Under the pieces are notes generated by a model, which was not told the origin of the DNA, did no database searches, and saw only the letters and a program-made list of their open reading frames with translations. This document shows, one piece after another, positions 17,266-24,461 of a stretch of 64,000 nt of DNA. This DNA comes from an uncultured Bacteroidales bacterium. Its GTDB lineage: Bacteria > Bacteroidota > Bacteroidia > Bacteroidales > Bacteroidaceae. The translations under genes and the position numbers were made by a program. The stretch is taken from NCBI GenBank assembly GCA_937914945.1, contig CALGJF010000009.1:62001-126000 (forward strand). The letters are read 5' to 3'. Within the stretch, counting starts at the first letter, position 1. Each line of letters starts with the position of its first letter.

Positions 17266-17904
17266 ATGAAGACAAGAATTTTCAATCTCATTATCATTGA
17301 TGAGAGCGGCTCCATGCAGAGTATCAAAAAACAGGCGATAGATAGCGTGAACGAAACCGTTCAGTCTATAAAAGCTGCCCAAGAGAAATATACCGACCAA
17401 GAACATTTTGTGAGCCTTCTTACCTTTCACAACGATGTGAAAACCGTATATGAGTGCGTGGCTGCCGCAGATGTGGCAGAACTGACCACCGAAACATACC
17501 GCCCCACATGTTGCACTGCGTTGTACGATGCAATGGGTATGTCGCTTTGTGCACTCCGTCCCAAGGTGGCCGATGCCGACAAGGTGCTTGTAACCGTTGT
17601 TACCGATGGCTACGAGAACGCATCGCGTGAGTATAGCGGCATGGCTATAAAAGCGCTTGTGGATGAACTTAAAGCAAAAGGCTGGGTATTTGCATACATA
17701 GGTGCAAACCAAGATGTGGAGGCCGTGGCTTCGACTATCTCTATAACCAATGTCCTAAATTTTGAAGCCACACCCACGGGTACGGCCTGTATGAGCAGCA
17801 GGGTGGCAAAAGGGCGTTCGCGCTGGTTCGAAAAGATTTCCCAGGGTATATCGTCGGCTCCCCTTGATAATTGCAATTTTTTTGAAGAGGATGAGAATGC
17901 ATGA
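17266..17904 (+). CDS. VWA-domain protein
   Basis: 212 aa, nearly all a von Willebrand factor A fold. The metal-ion-dependent adhesion site is intact: D12-E-S14-G-S16 (DESGSM), a threonine in RPTCCTALYD (T81 or T84) and D114 in VVTDGYEN. No signal peptide or membrane helix is visible, so it should be cytoplasmic, as in TerY-like proteins. No tellurite-resistance gene, AAA ATPase or MoxR is adjacent, so its partner is unknown. Its stop codon is separated from the convergent glsA stop by exactly a 44-bp perfect palindrome plus one base. Confidence 0.75.
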   Translation: MKTRIFNLIIIDESGSMQSIKKQAIDSVNETVQSIKAAQEKYTDQEHFVSLLTFHNDVKTVYECVAAADVAELTTETYRPTCCTALYDAMGMSLCALRPKVADADKVLVTVVTDGYENASREYSGMAIKALVDELKAKGWVFAYIGANQDVEAVASTISITNVLNFEATPTGTACMSSRVAKGRSRWFEKISQGISSAPLDNCNFFEEDENA

Positions 17905-17905
17905 T

Positions 17906-17949
17906 AATACATCGATGGCAATTCCCGCGGGAATTGCCATCGATGTATT
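17906..17949. terminator. 44-bp perfect palindrome between VWA gene and glsA
   Basis: Every base of 17906-17927 pairs with 17928-17949; there is no spacer (centre CCCG/CGGG). It starts two bases after the VWA stop and runs into the first base of the glsA stop on the other strand. It probably ends transcription in both directions, though neither side has a T-run beyond the arm ends. Confidence 0.7.
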
Positions 17950-18932
17950 CAACACATAACCGTCTGTGTCTCTCCAATGGTTATTTTGTCGCCACTGAAC
18001 ACGTTCAGCCCCAGCCGTTTCATAATATGTGCAATGGCTTTCTGTGCCCTCACAGAATTTCCGGCAGCATCTATTGGCGGCGAAAAAGCGGCGATACCAA
18101 AGGCTCCGGGCAGAATACCCATGATTCCGCCGCCCACGCCTGTTTTTGCCGGTATTCCTGTGCTGAACAACCAATCGCCGGTGTTCTCGTAGAAGCCCAC
18201 CGAGGCTATCATGGATATAATTTTGGCTGTCAGTTGTTGCGGAAAAACCTCTCTCTTTGTTACAGGATTCACGCCGCTGCCTGCTATGGTGCCCGCAAAA
18301 ACCGCGAGTTCTCTTGTTGTAACTCCCAAAGAGCATTGGCGCGTGTATAGGTCGAGCGACATTTCGGGCTCATCATATATGCGGTTGTAGCTCTTCAAAA
18401 GCCAAGCTATTGCGCGGTTGTTGTGGTTGCTCACACTCTCCGATTTGTAAAGCTCGTCGATTAGCGGGAGTGAACTGCCACACAATTCGTTTAAGTTGTG
18501 TAGTATGTTCTCCCATTTGAGGTGCTCGTCGCCCACAGGGCGCACCATGCTGACAGCGGCAATGGCTCCTGCATTTACCAATGGAGTGGAAGGGTGGTCC
18601 TTTTCCAATAGTAGAGCCATTATTGAGTTGAAAGGCAGTCCGGTGGCGTCGGCACCAATCATATCAATTATGGTATTTGCACCATATTCTTTTAGCACCA
18701 ATAATGCTGTTGCTACTTTTGAAACAGACTCAATACCAAAGCGATAACTGCTGTCGCCGGCCTCAATTATTTCGCCATCGGGCAAGCACACCGCTATTGC
18801 AAACAGCTTGCTGTCTATGCGCGCAAGGTAGGGTATGTATTGTGCGTTGCGGCCGCTTTTCTCCTCCTTGCAACATTCGTAAGCCTCTTGCACTGCTGCT
18901 CGCAGTTCCTCTTTTGTAATCCTTCTCTCCAT
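17949..18932 (-). CDS. glsA: Glutaminase A
   Basis: 327 aa serine-dependent glutaminase (beta-lactamase-like fold) that turns glutamine into glutamate and ammonia. Seen: the catalytic S69-x2-K72 in IESVSKV, PLVNAGAI, ESVSNHNNRAIAWLLKS, DLYTRQCSLGVTTRELAVFA and the glycine-rich TGVGGGIMGILPG loop near the C-terminus. In many gut bacteria this enzyme feeds glutamate to GadB, and the ammonia released raises internal pH. Here gadB lies 188 bp upstream on the same strand, which supports that role. The gap between them holds a repeat element, so one shared transcript is not certain. Confidence 0.95.
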   Translation of the reverse strand: MERRITKEELRAAVQEAYECCKEEKSGRNAQYIPYLARIDSKLFAIAVCLPDGEIIEAGDSSYRFGIESVSKVATALLVLKEYGANTIIDMIGADATGLPFNSIMALLLEKDHPSTPLVNAGAIAAVSMVRPVGDEHLKWENILHNLNELCGSSLPLIDELYKSESVSNHNNRAIAWLLKSYNRIYDEPEMSLDLYTRQCSLGVTTRELAVFAGTIAGSGVNPVTKREVFPQQLTAKIISMIASVGFYENTGDWLFSTGIPAKTGVGGGIMGILPGAFGIAAFSPPIDAAGNSVRAQKAIAHIMKRLGLNVFSGDKITIGETQTVMC

Positions 18933-19008
18933 TGTTTTTTTAGTATTCGATTATTAATGTTAATTTTCTTTTTGGTGGTTATATACAATATTACACTAAA
19001 TGTAAGAT

Positions 19009-19086
19009 TGTCATCTCGAACGTATGTGAGAGATCTAAATAGTTATTTATTGAGATTTTTCCTCCCTTTGGTCGTCAAAATGACAA
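19009..19086. repeat. REP/MITE-like inverted repeat between gadB and glsA
   Basis: The two ends of this 78-bp stretch are related in inverted orientation. TTGTCATCTCGAACG at the left matches TTGTCATTTTGACGA, the reverse complement of the right end. Inner GAGAGATCT and GAAAAATCTC also correspond. The words resemble dispersed extragenic palindromic repeats of the GTCATTTCGAACGAAGTGAG type found in many Bacteroidota genomes. Only one copy lies in this window, so copy number cannot be judged. Confidence 0.55.
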
Positions 19087-19120
19087 CCTTGTGTAAACTG
19101 CTATATAAATACCTTCTTTT

Positions 19121-20551
19121 TTATCCTTTTCCGGTGTGGGTATATACGGTACCTTTAACCTTTACATTGCTCTCAATGGCTATGCGCGAGGGGGTGGGGT
19201 ATTGCAGCTTGTCGAGTTCCTCAACCGCAGCGGAAATGTCCGATAACAGTTGGTCGGCCATGTCGCGGCTGAATCCGTTGCGCACCACCAAGCGCATTAC
19301 AATTGTCTTTTCGAGTTTCGCGGGCAGGGTATATGCCGGTACCATCCAACCGTTCTGTTTAAGTTTGTCTTGCAGGTCGTAGAGAGTCCATTTACCCTTT
19401 CTCATGTACTCTTCCTTCATTTCCCAGATGAACAAGGGGTTGGTTACATCCTCGCTGTAATTGCGGAAGGGTTTCATCTTGCCTATCTCGCTATGCAGAT
19501 ATTTTGTAATCTCCATAGAGTTCTGCTGTATGGCTTTGTAGCCCTCGAATCCAAGGCGTATGAATTGGTAATATTGTCCCAAAATCTGTGCTGCAGGGCG
19601 CGAAAAATTAAGCCCCACCTGTGTAACATCGGCACCAAGATAGTTTACGCTGAACGACATAGAGTCGGGCAAGTATTTTTTATCCTTCCACACAACCCAG
19701 CCTACACCGGGATATACAAGCCCGTATTTGTGGCCGCTTGTGCTTATGGAGAGTACCCATTTGAGACGGAAATCCCACTCTTTTTCGGGCTCGAGGAACG
19801 GCAGGATGAAACCACCCGATGCTGCGTCCACATGAATGGGAATGTCGTAACCGGTCTTTTTGTTATATTCATCGAGTTCGTCGTTCAGGGCTTTTACATC
19901 GTCGTTCAAGCCGGTCCATGTTACTCCCTGAATGGGCACTACGCATATGGTATTCTCGTCGCACATTGCAACAGCCTCCTTGGGGCATAGGGTGAGTTTT
20001 TCGGCTGTCAAGGGCACGGTACGCATCTCAATTTGCCATAGCTGTGCGAATTTTTCCCATACCACCTGGTATCCCGATGATATTACAAAATTGGGCTTGT
20101 CGCAAGGCTTTCCTTCGGCTTGACGGCGTTTTTTCCAGCGTTGCCAGGCTGCCACACCGCCAAGCATACACGCTTCGCTTGAACCTATACCCAATGCTCC
20201 TGCTTTCCATTTACTCTTTTCGGGGGTGTTCCACAGATTTGCTATTATGTTTATGCACTTGGCACACATAACAGCTATGCGCGGGTATTCTGTCTCGTCG
20301 ATGTAGTTGATGGCAATGGCATCATTCATCAGTTTTGTTGCATACGAGTCCATGTATGTGGTAACAAAGGTGGCGAGGTTCAGACGCGGCTGTGTTTGCG
20401 CATATGTCTCGTCCTTTACCATTTGATAGGCAATTTCGGGGGTGGTGGGCTTTTGTGGAATTTTATCAACCGGTGCTGCCTTCAACATCTCCTGCGAACC
20501 AAAGACCGATGTCGTTACATTAGTCTCTTTGAAATCTTCTTTCTGCTTCAT
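19121..20551 (-). CDS. gadB: Glutamate decarboxylase
   Basis: 476 aa PLP-dependent group II decarboxylase that converts glutamate to GABA and CO2 while consuming a proton. Seen: GSSEACMLGG, HVDAASGGFI (D242 contacts the PLP ring) and the PLP lysine K275 in STSGHKYG. The early part FVTTYMDSYATKLMNDAIAINYIDETEYP is typical of bacterial GadA/B. The C-terminal tail is short and ends in YTHTGKG, with a histidine that could serve the pH-dependent active-site closing seen in E. coli GadB. The glutaminase gene follows. A GadC-type glutamate/GABA antiporter is not adjacent; the divergent neighbour is an MFS protein. Confidence 0.95.
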   Translation of the reverse strand: MKQKEDFKETNVTTSVFGSQEMLKAAPVDKIPQKPTTPEIAYQMVKDETYAQTQPRLNLATFVTTYMDSYATKLMNDAIAINYIDETEYPRIAVMCAKCINIIANLWNTPEKSKWKAGALGIGSSEACMLGGVAAWQRWKKRRQAEGKPCDKPNFVISSGYQVVWEKFAQLWQIEMRTVPLTAEKLTLCPKEAVAMCDENTICVVPIQGVTWTGLNDDVKALNDELDEYNKKTGYDIPIHVDAASGGFILPFLEPEKEWDFRLKWVLSISTSGHKYGLVYPGVGWVVWKDKKYLPDSMSFSVNYLGADVTQVGLNFSRPAAQILGQYYQFIRLGFEGYKAIQQNSMEITKYLHSEIGKMKPFRNYSEDVTNPLFIWEMKEEYMRKGKWTLYDLQDKLKQNGWMVPAYTLPAKLEKTIVMRLVVRNGFSRDMADQLLSDISAAVEELDKLQYPTPSRIAIESNVKVKGTVYTHTGKG

Positions 20552-20722
20552 TTTTATAAAAGTTTAGGTGAATGAAAAGTTTTACAGCCAATAAACACCA
20601 AGCACAGGCTTGCTGTTCGTGATTTTACTTTTTTTATGTTTTAGGTTTTGATGAACGGATATCTTGCCGTTGTCAATGAACAAATAGCATGAAAATATGT
20701 TGTAAAAAGAAAAAACGAAAAA

Positions 20723-21922
20723 ATGAAAATAGAAACAGGTAAAGGATACATTTCGTTATGGGCTCTGGTGGGTATATGGTCGGTGTCGGCATTAACCTCG
20801 CTCCCCGGCCTTGCTATATCGCCTATACTTGGCGATTTGTCAAAAATTTTCAAACATGCGACGGAGTTCGATATTCAGATGCTGACATCGCTTCCCTCGC
20901 TGCTTATAATACCTTTTATATTATTGGCGGGCAGGCTGAGCAGTAGCATTGGCTATGTGCGGTTGCTTACCATTGGGCTTTCTGTGTTCCTCGTAAGTGG
21001 GGTGCTTTATCTCTTTTGCGAAACTATTAATGAATTAATTGTGGTGAGCGTGCTTTTAGGGGTGGGTGCGGGTATTATAACACCGCTTTCAACTTCGCTC
21101 ATCACTCGCTTTTTCAATGGTGAATATCGTACACGGCAGTTTGGTTACAGCTCGGCCATAAATAATTTGTCGTTGGTTGCAGCAACGGCACTCACCGGTT
21201 ATCTTGCCGAGATTCAGTGGCGCTTGCCCTTCTTGGTCTATCTGCTCCCGCTTGTATCGCTCTTCCTTGTGCGTAATATAAAAACCGCCGAGGAGGGGGC
21301 GGTGCCTACCATGGAACAGAACTCGGCTGTCGTTCATGGCTCGTCGGGTATTAATTACAGCGCTCTCATGCGCTTGATGCTTTACTATCTTCTTATTACA
21401 TACCTTGTTATGGTGATAAGTGTAAATCTGCCCTTCCTTATGACGGAGCATGGTTACAGCACGGGTACGTCGGGTGTTGTAATATCGCTTTTCTTCCTTT
21501 TCATAATGCTGCCGGGGTTTTTCTTAAATAAGATTCTGGTGTATATGCATGGCAGAGAATTTATAGTGTGTCTTTTGCTCATTTCGTGTGGTTTGCTGAT
21601 TATATTTTTTAATAGGCATATAATGGGGATTGTTTTGGGGTCGCTCCTTGTCGGGATTGGTTATGGTGTGGCGCAGCCTTGTATCTATGATCGTACAGCC
21701 GGAGTTGCCACCCCGGACAGGGCTACCTATGCAATGGCGTTGGTTATGGTTATGAATTATGTGGCAATAGTCATTTGCCCGCCGATAGTGGATTTTCTTC
21801 AAGACCTATCCGGTGTGAAGAGTGCCCGCTTTGCATTTGCGTTGAATTCGTGTATAGGGATAATAGCCACCTTGGTGCTTATTGTGCTGGAGCTGAATAA
21901 GAGGGGCTTGGTGAAAAAGTGA
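20723..21922 (+). CDS. MFS transporter
   Basis: 399 aa with about 12 hydrophobic helices. The loop between helices 2 and 3 reads AGRLSSSIGYVR, a form of the major facilitator signature, and RTRQFGYSSAINNLSLVAATALTGYLAE corresponds to the helix 5 antiporter-like region. It resembles drug or metabolite exporters of 12-helix type, but the substrate cannot be inferred. The gene is divergent from gadB across 171 bp. A GadC antiporter would be an APC-family protein, and this is not one. It is followed 18 bases later by the EamA transporter gene, so the two probably form an operon. Confidence 0.8.
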   Translation: MKIETGKGYISLWALVGIWSVSALTSLPGLAISPILGDLSKIFKHATEFDIQMLTSLPSLLIIPFILLAGRLSSSIGYVRLLTIGLSVFLVSGVLYLFCETINELIVVSVLLGVGAGIITPLSTSLITRFFNGEYRTRQFGYSSAINNLSLVAATALTGYLAEIQWRLPFLVYLLPLVSLFLVRNIKTAEEGAVPTMEQNSAVVHGSSGINYSALMRLMLYYLLITYLVMVISVNLPFLMTEHGYSTGTSGVVISLFFLFIMLPGFFLNKILVYMHGREFIVCLLLISCGLLIIFFNRHIMGIVLGSLLVGIGYGVAQPCIYDRTAGVATPDRATYAMALVMVMNYVAIVICPPIVDFLQDLSGVKSARFAFALNSCIGIIATLVLIVLELNKRGLVKK

Positions 21923-21940
21923 TAAAACGGAGCGAAATAA

Positions 21941-22840
21941 ATGAATAACTTTACAAAAGGTTCGCTGGCTCTTATCGTGTCGCGAATAACTGCCGGATTA
22001 AATGCTAATTGTACGAAATTTTTACTGCCGCTATGGATTGCGCCAATGAGCTTTGTTACGTTGCGACTGCTTTTTGGAACAGCCTTCTTTTGGTTGCTCG
22101 CAATATTTGAAAAGCCTGATACTTCCACTGCCCGCGACAAAATGAAATTGCTGCTTCTGGGTGCCACAGCCGTGTTTGGCTATATGTCGTTGTATGCGGT
22201 GGGAATGAGCTATACAACCCCGGTGAATTTTGCAATTTTCAATGCTACACAACCTATTTGGGTGTTTCTCTTTTCGGTTTTTGTGCGTAACGAGAAGGTT
22301 ACCGCAGGTAAAGTATGCGGTATAGTGTTGGGCTTTGCCGGGGTGGTGGCGGCTTCGCTTGCCTCATCTGTGCCTCATCTTGCTTCCAATCGCTTTTTAG
22401 GTAATACAATAGCGCTCGTGAGTTCGGTATTCTATTCGATATATCTCATAAATTCATCGGCGTTGCTCAGACGGGTAAGCAATCTTGTGATGCTGCGCTA
22501 TACATTTACAGGTGCAACGATTTCTGCGCTTGTTTTTACACTGTTCACAGATTTTTCTGCGCCAATGTTCTCTACACATTCCAACCATGCGGCAATATTG
22601 GTGTTCATTTTCGTGCTTATCTTTCCCACGGCAATCAGTTATCTGCTTGTTCCCATAGGGATAAAGTATTTGAAAACCACACTTGTGGCTATCTATGGCT
22701 ATGTAACCTTGATTGTGGCAACGATTGTTTCTCTATTGCTGGGACAAGACCGTTTCGATGCTATGCTGCTTGTTGCCATGCTGCTCATCTGTGCCGGTAT
22801 ATACTTGGTAAATGTTGCAGAAAGGAGAACGACAATTTAG
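21941..22840 (+). CDS. EamA/DMT-family transporter
   Basis: 299 aa with ten predicted helices in two similar halves, as in drug/metabolite transporters. Typical stretches are ITAGLNANCTKFLLPLWIAP, TPVNFAIFNATQPIWVFLFS, GKVCGIVLGFAGVVAA and AISYLLVPIGIKYLKTTLVAI. The second-half helix pattern with LLICAGIYLVN at the end is standard for EamA. Substrate unknown; likely an amino acid or other small metabolite exporter. It follows the MFS gene by 18 bases. The next 200 bp include an AT-rich imperfect stem (about 22890-22935) that may terminate this operon, then the promoter of the TlpA-like gene. Confidence 0.8.
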   Translation: MNNFTKGSLALIVSRITAGLNANCTKFLLPLWIAPMSFVTLRLLFGTAFFWLLAIFEKPDTSTARDKMKLLLLGATAVFGYMSLYAVGMSYTTPVNFAIFNATQPIWVFLFSVFVRNEKVTAGKVCGIVLGFAGVVAASLASSVPHLASNRFLGNTIALVSSVFYSIYLINSSALLRRVSNLVMLRYTFTGATISALVFTLFTDFSAPMFSTHSNHAAILVFIFVLIFPTAISYLLVPIGIKYLKTTLVAIYGYVTLIVATIVSLLLGQDRFDAMLLVAMLLICAGIYLVNVAERRTTI

Positions 22841-23007
22841 GGTGTTCGGGTGTGCCCGGCGCTGAGCGTCTCTGTCTCTTGTGTGTCGATTGCCATTTTT
22901 TACATATTTTTTGTAAAAAATATCCCAAATGGTAGTGAATGCTCAAAATTTATGCCTAAAATATAAATTTTTATAGAAAATATTATCACGATGTTGATTT
23001 GTTTTTG

Positions 23008-23015
23008 TAATTTTG
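23008..23015 (+). promoter_or_regulatory. -7 box of TlpA-like gene
   Basis: TAATTTTG, 29 bases before the ATG at 23044, matching TAnnTTTG. Probably the first promoter of the TlpA-SusCD-protease locus. Confidence 0.55.
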
Positions 23016-23043
23016 CGACCGAAATTCATACAAAGGTGCAAAA

Positions 23044-24396
23044 ATGTTAAAAAACAATATCTTAAGAACAATATCGGTTGTATTCTGCCTTGTATTGGCC
23101 ATACACTCTTTTGGTAAGGATTTTACCATTAAAATCCTGCGTAATGAGTGGGGGAGCGATGTGAAATTCTATATGAGCCCCATGAAACCCGGTGCAGAGT
23201 ACAAATCGAAAGCATTGAAACCTGTTGCCGACAATCAATATTCGGCCGAAATACCTTTGTCTCCCAATGGCCTTTACCGTTTGGTGGCTGTGAGAAACGA
23301 CGCTCAATTGTTCACAGTGGTATATTATCCTTGTGAGCAAAAGAACGAGATTGTGGAGGTGGATATTGTTAAGGGGGCTTTACGCGTAGAGGATTGCAAA
23401 GAGAATATAATGCTTGCAGATTACACAGCTGTTTCTTCTGATAATGGCAGAGCTTTGTGGAATACCTCCTCTTTTGACAACGAAAAGTTCTACGGAATAC
23501 TCAGGAACTATATTCAGGCCGCCGATTCTTTGTTGGCATCAGGCGAGGCTGTTCCGGTTGTTAAGGAGTATATAAAGTTGTGGGCATATACATCGGCCTA
23601 TAATGGCATGCATAGCGCTGTGCGTGCTGCCAAGGGTGAAAAAAAACAATTGTTGTTCAGCGGGAGCGATGTGCTGGGCGATTATGGTAATTTGTTCGAT
23701 TGTAAAATGGCAACCCTTTTTCAGGAGACAAATATGATTATAGCCGAGGAATTACCCATAGATACAGTGCTGATTGCAAAATTCGATTGCCTCTATTCCA
23801 AATACACAAATAAAGATGTACTTGAAAGCGTGTCGGCCTCGTTGATTTCAAAATTTATGGCCCGCCACAATTTTTCTCAGGATTTTGAAGGTGGCCTTGC
23901 GCAGTTGCAGGCGGTAGTTGATAAGTACAATCTGAACAATACATATATTACAGAGTATGAGAAACGCCGTGCAACCATTAAAGGCGCTCCCTTCCCCGCA
24001 GAGGTTGTTTTGCGTGATGCCGATGGCAATGTGGTCGATTTTTCAAAATTCCGTGGGAAATATGTATATATAGATATGTGGGCATCGTGGTGTGTACCGT
24101 GTGTGAAAGAGGCACCGATGTTGCAAAAACTTGAGAAAGAATTGAAAAATCCCGATGTGGTATTTGTTTCGATTTCCATAGACAAAAAAGAGGATGCATG
24201 GAAGGCTAAGATGAAAGAGCTTAACATGCACGGCCACCAATTAATTGATAAAGAAAATCGCCTGTATCAAGCACTGAACCCCAAAGGGGTACCTTTCTTT
24301 GCTATTTACGACAAGGAGGGGCGCTTGTATATGCACGATGCACCACGTCCCAGCATGGGAATAGGTGTCAAAGAGATGCTCGAAGGGTTGAAATAA
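23044..24396 (+). CDS. Secreted TlpA-like thioredoxin-domain protein
   Basis: 450 aa. A signal peptide (residues 1-24, ending HSFGK) has no lipobox cysteine, so the protein is probably periplasmic. A beta-rich N-terminal domain and a helical middle region (about 130-310) precede a C-terminal thioredoxin fold. That fold begins at APFPAEVVLRDADG and has the redox motif W349-C350-V-P-C353, followed by a cis-proline in KGVPFFAI. TlpA-type proteins reduce disulfides outside the cytoplasm. Related proteins are frequent beside SusCD pairs with DUF4843 and PKD-like lipoproteins. It is the first gene of the locus, 65 bases before the modular secreted protein. Confidence 0.85.
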   Translation: MLKNNILRTISVVFCLVLAIHSFGKDFTIKILRNEWGSDVKFYMSPMKPGAEYKSKALKPVADNQYSAEIPLSPNGLYRLVAVRNDAQLFTVVYYPCEQKNEIVEVDIVKGALRVEDCKENIMLADYTAVSSDNGRALWNTSSFDNEKFYGILRNYIQAADSLLASGEAVPVVKEYIKLWAYTSAYNGMHSAVRAAKGEKKQLLFSGSDVLGDYGNLFDCKMATLFQETNMIIAEELPIDTVLIAKFDCLYSKYTNKDVLESVSASLISKFMARHNFSQDFEGGLAQLQAVVDKYNLNNTYITEYEKRRATIKGAPFPAEVVLRDADGNVVDFSKFRGKYVYIDMWASWCVPCVKEAPMLQKLEKELKNPDVVFVSISIDKKEDAWKAKMKELNMHGHQLIDKENRLYQALNPKGVPFFAIYDKEGRLYMHDAPRPSMGIGVKEMLEGLK

Positions 24397-24461
24397 CCCT
24401 GCGAGCTTTTGTCGTAAAAACGAGAGTTATATAAACCTTATTATTAATTAAAAAAAAGCGT

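Noticed and set aside
20723..21922. GadC-type antiporter beside gadB
   Set aside because: The helix pattern and loop AGRLSSSIGYVR fit the MFS, not the APC family.
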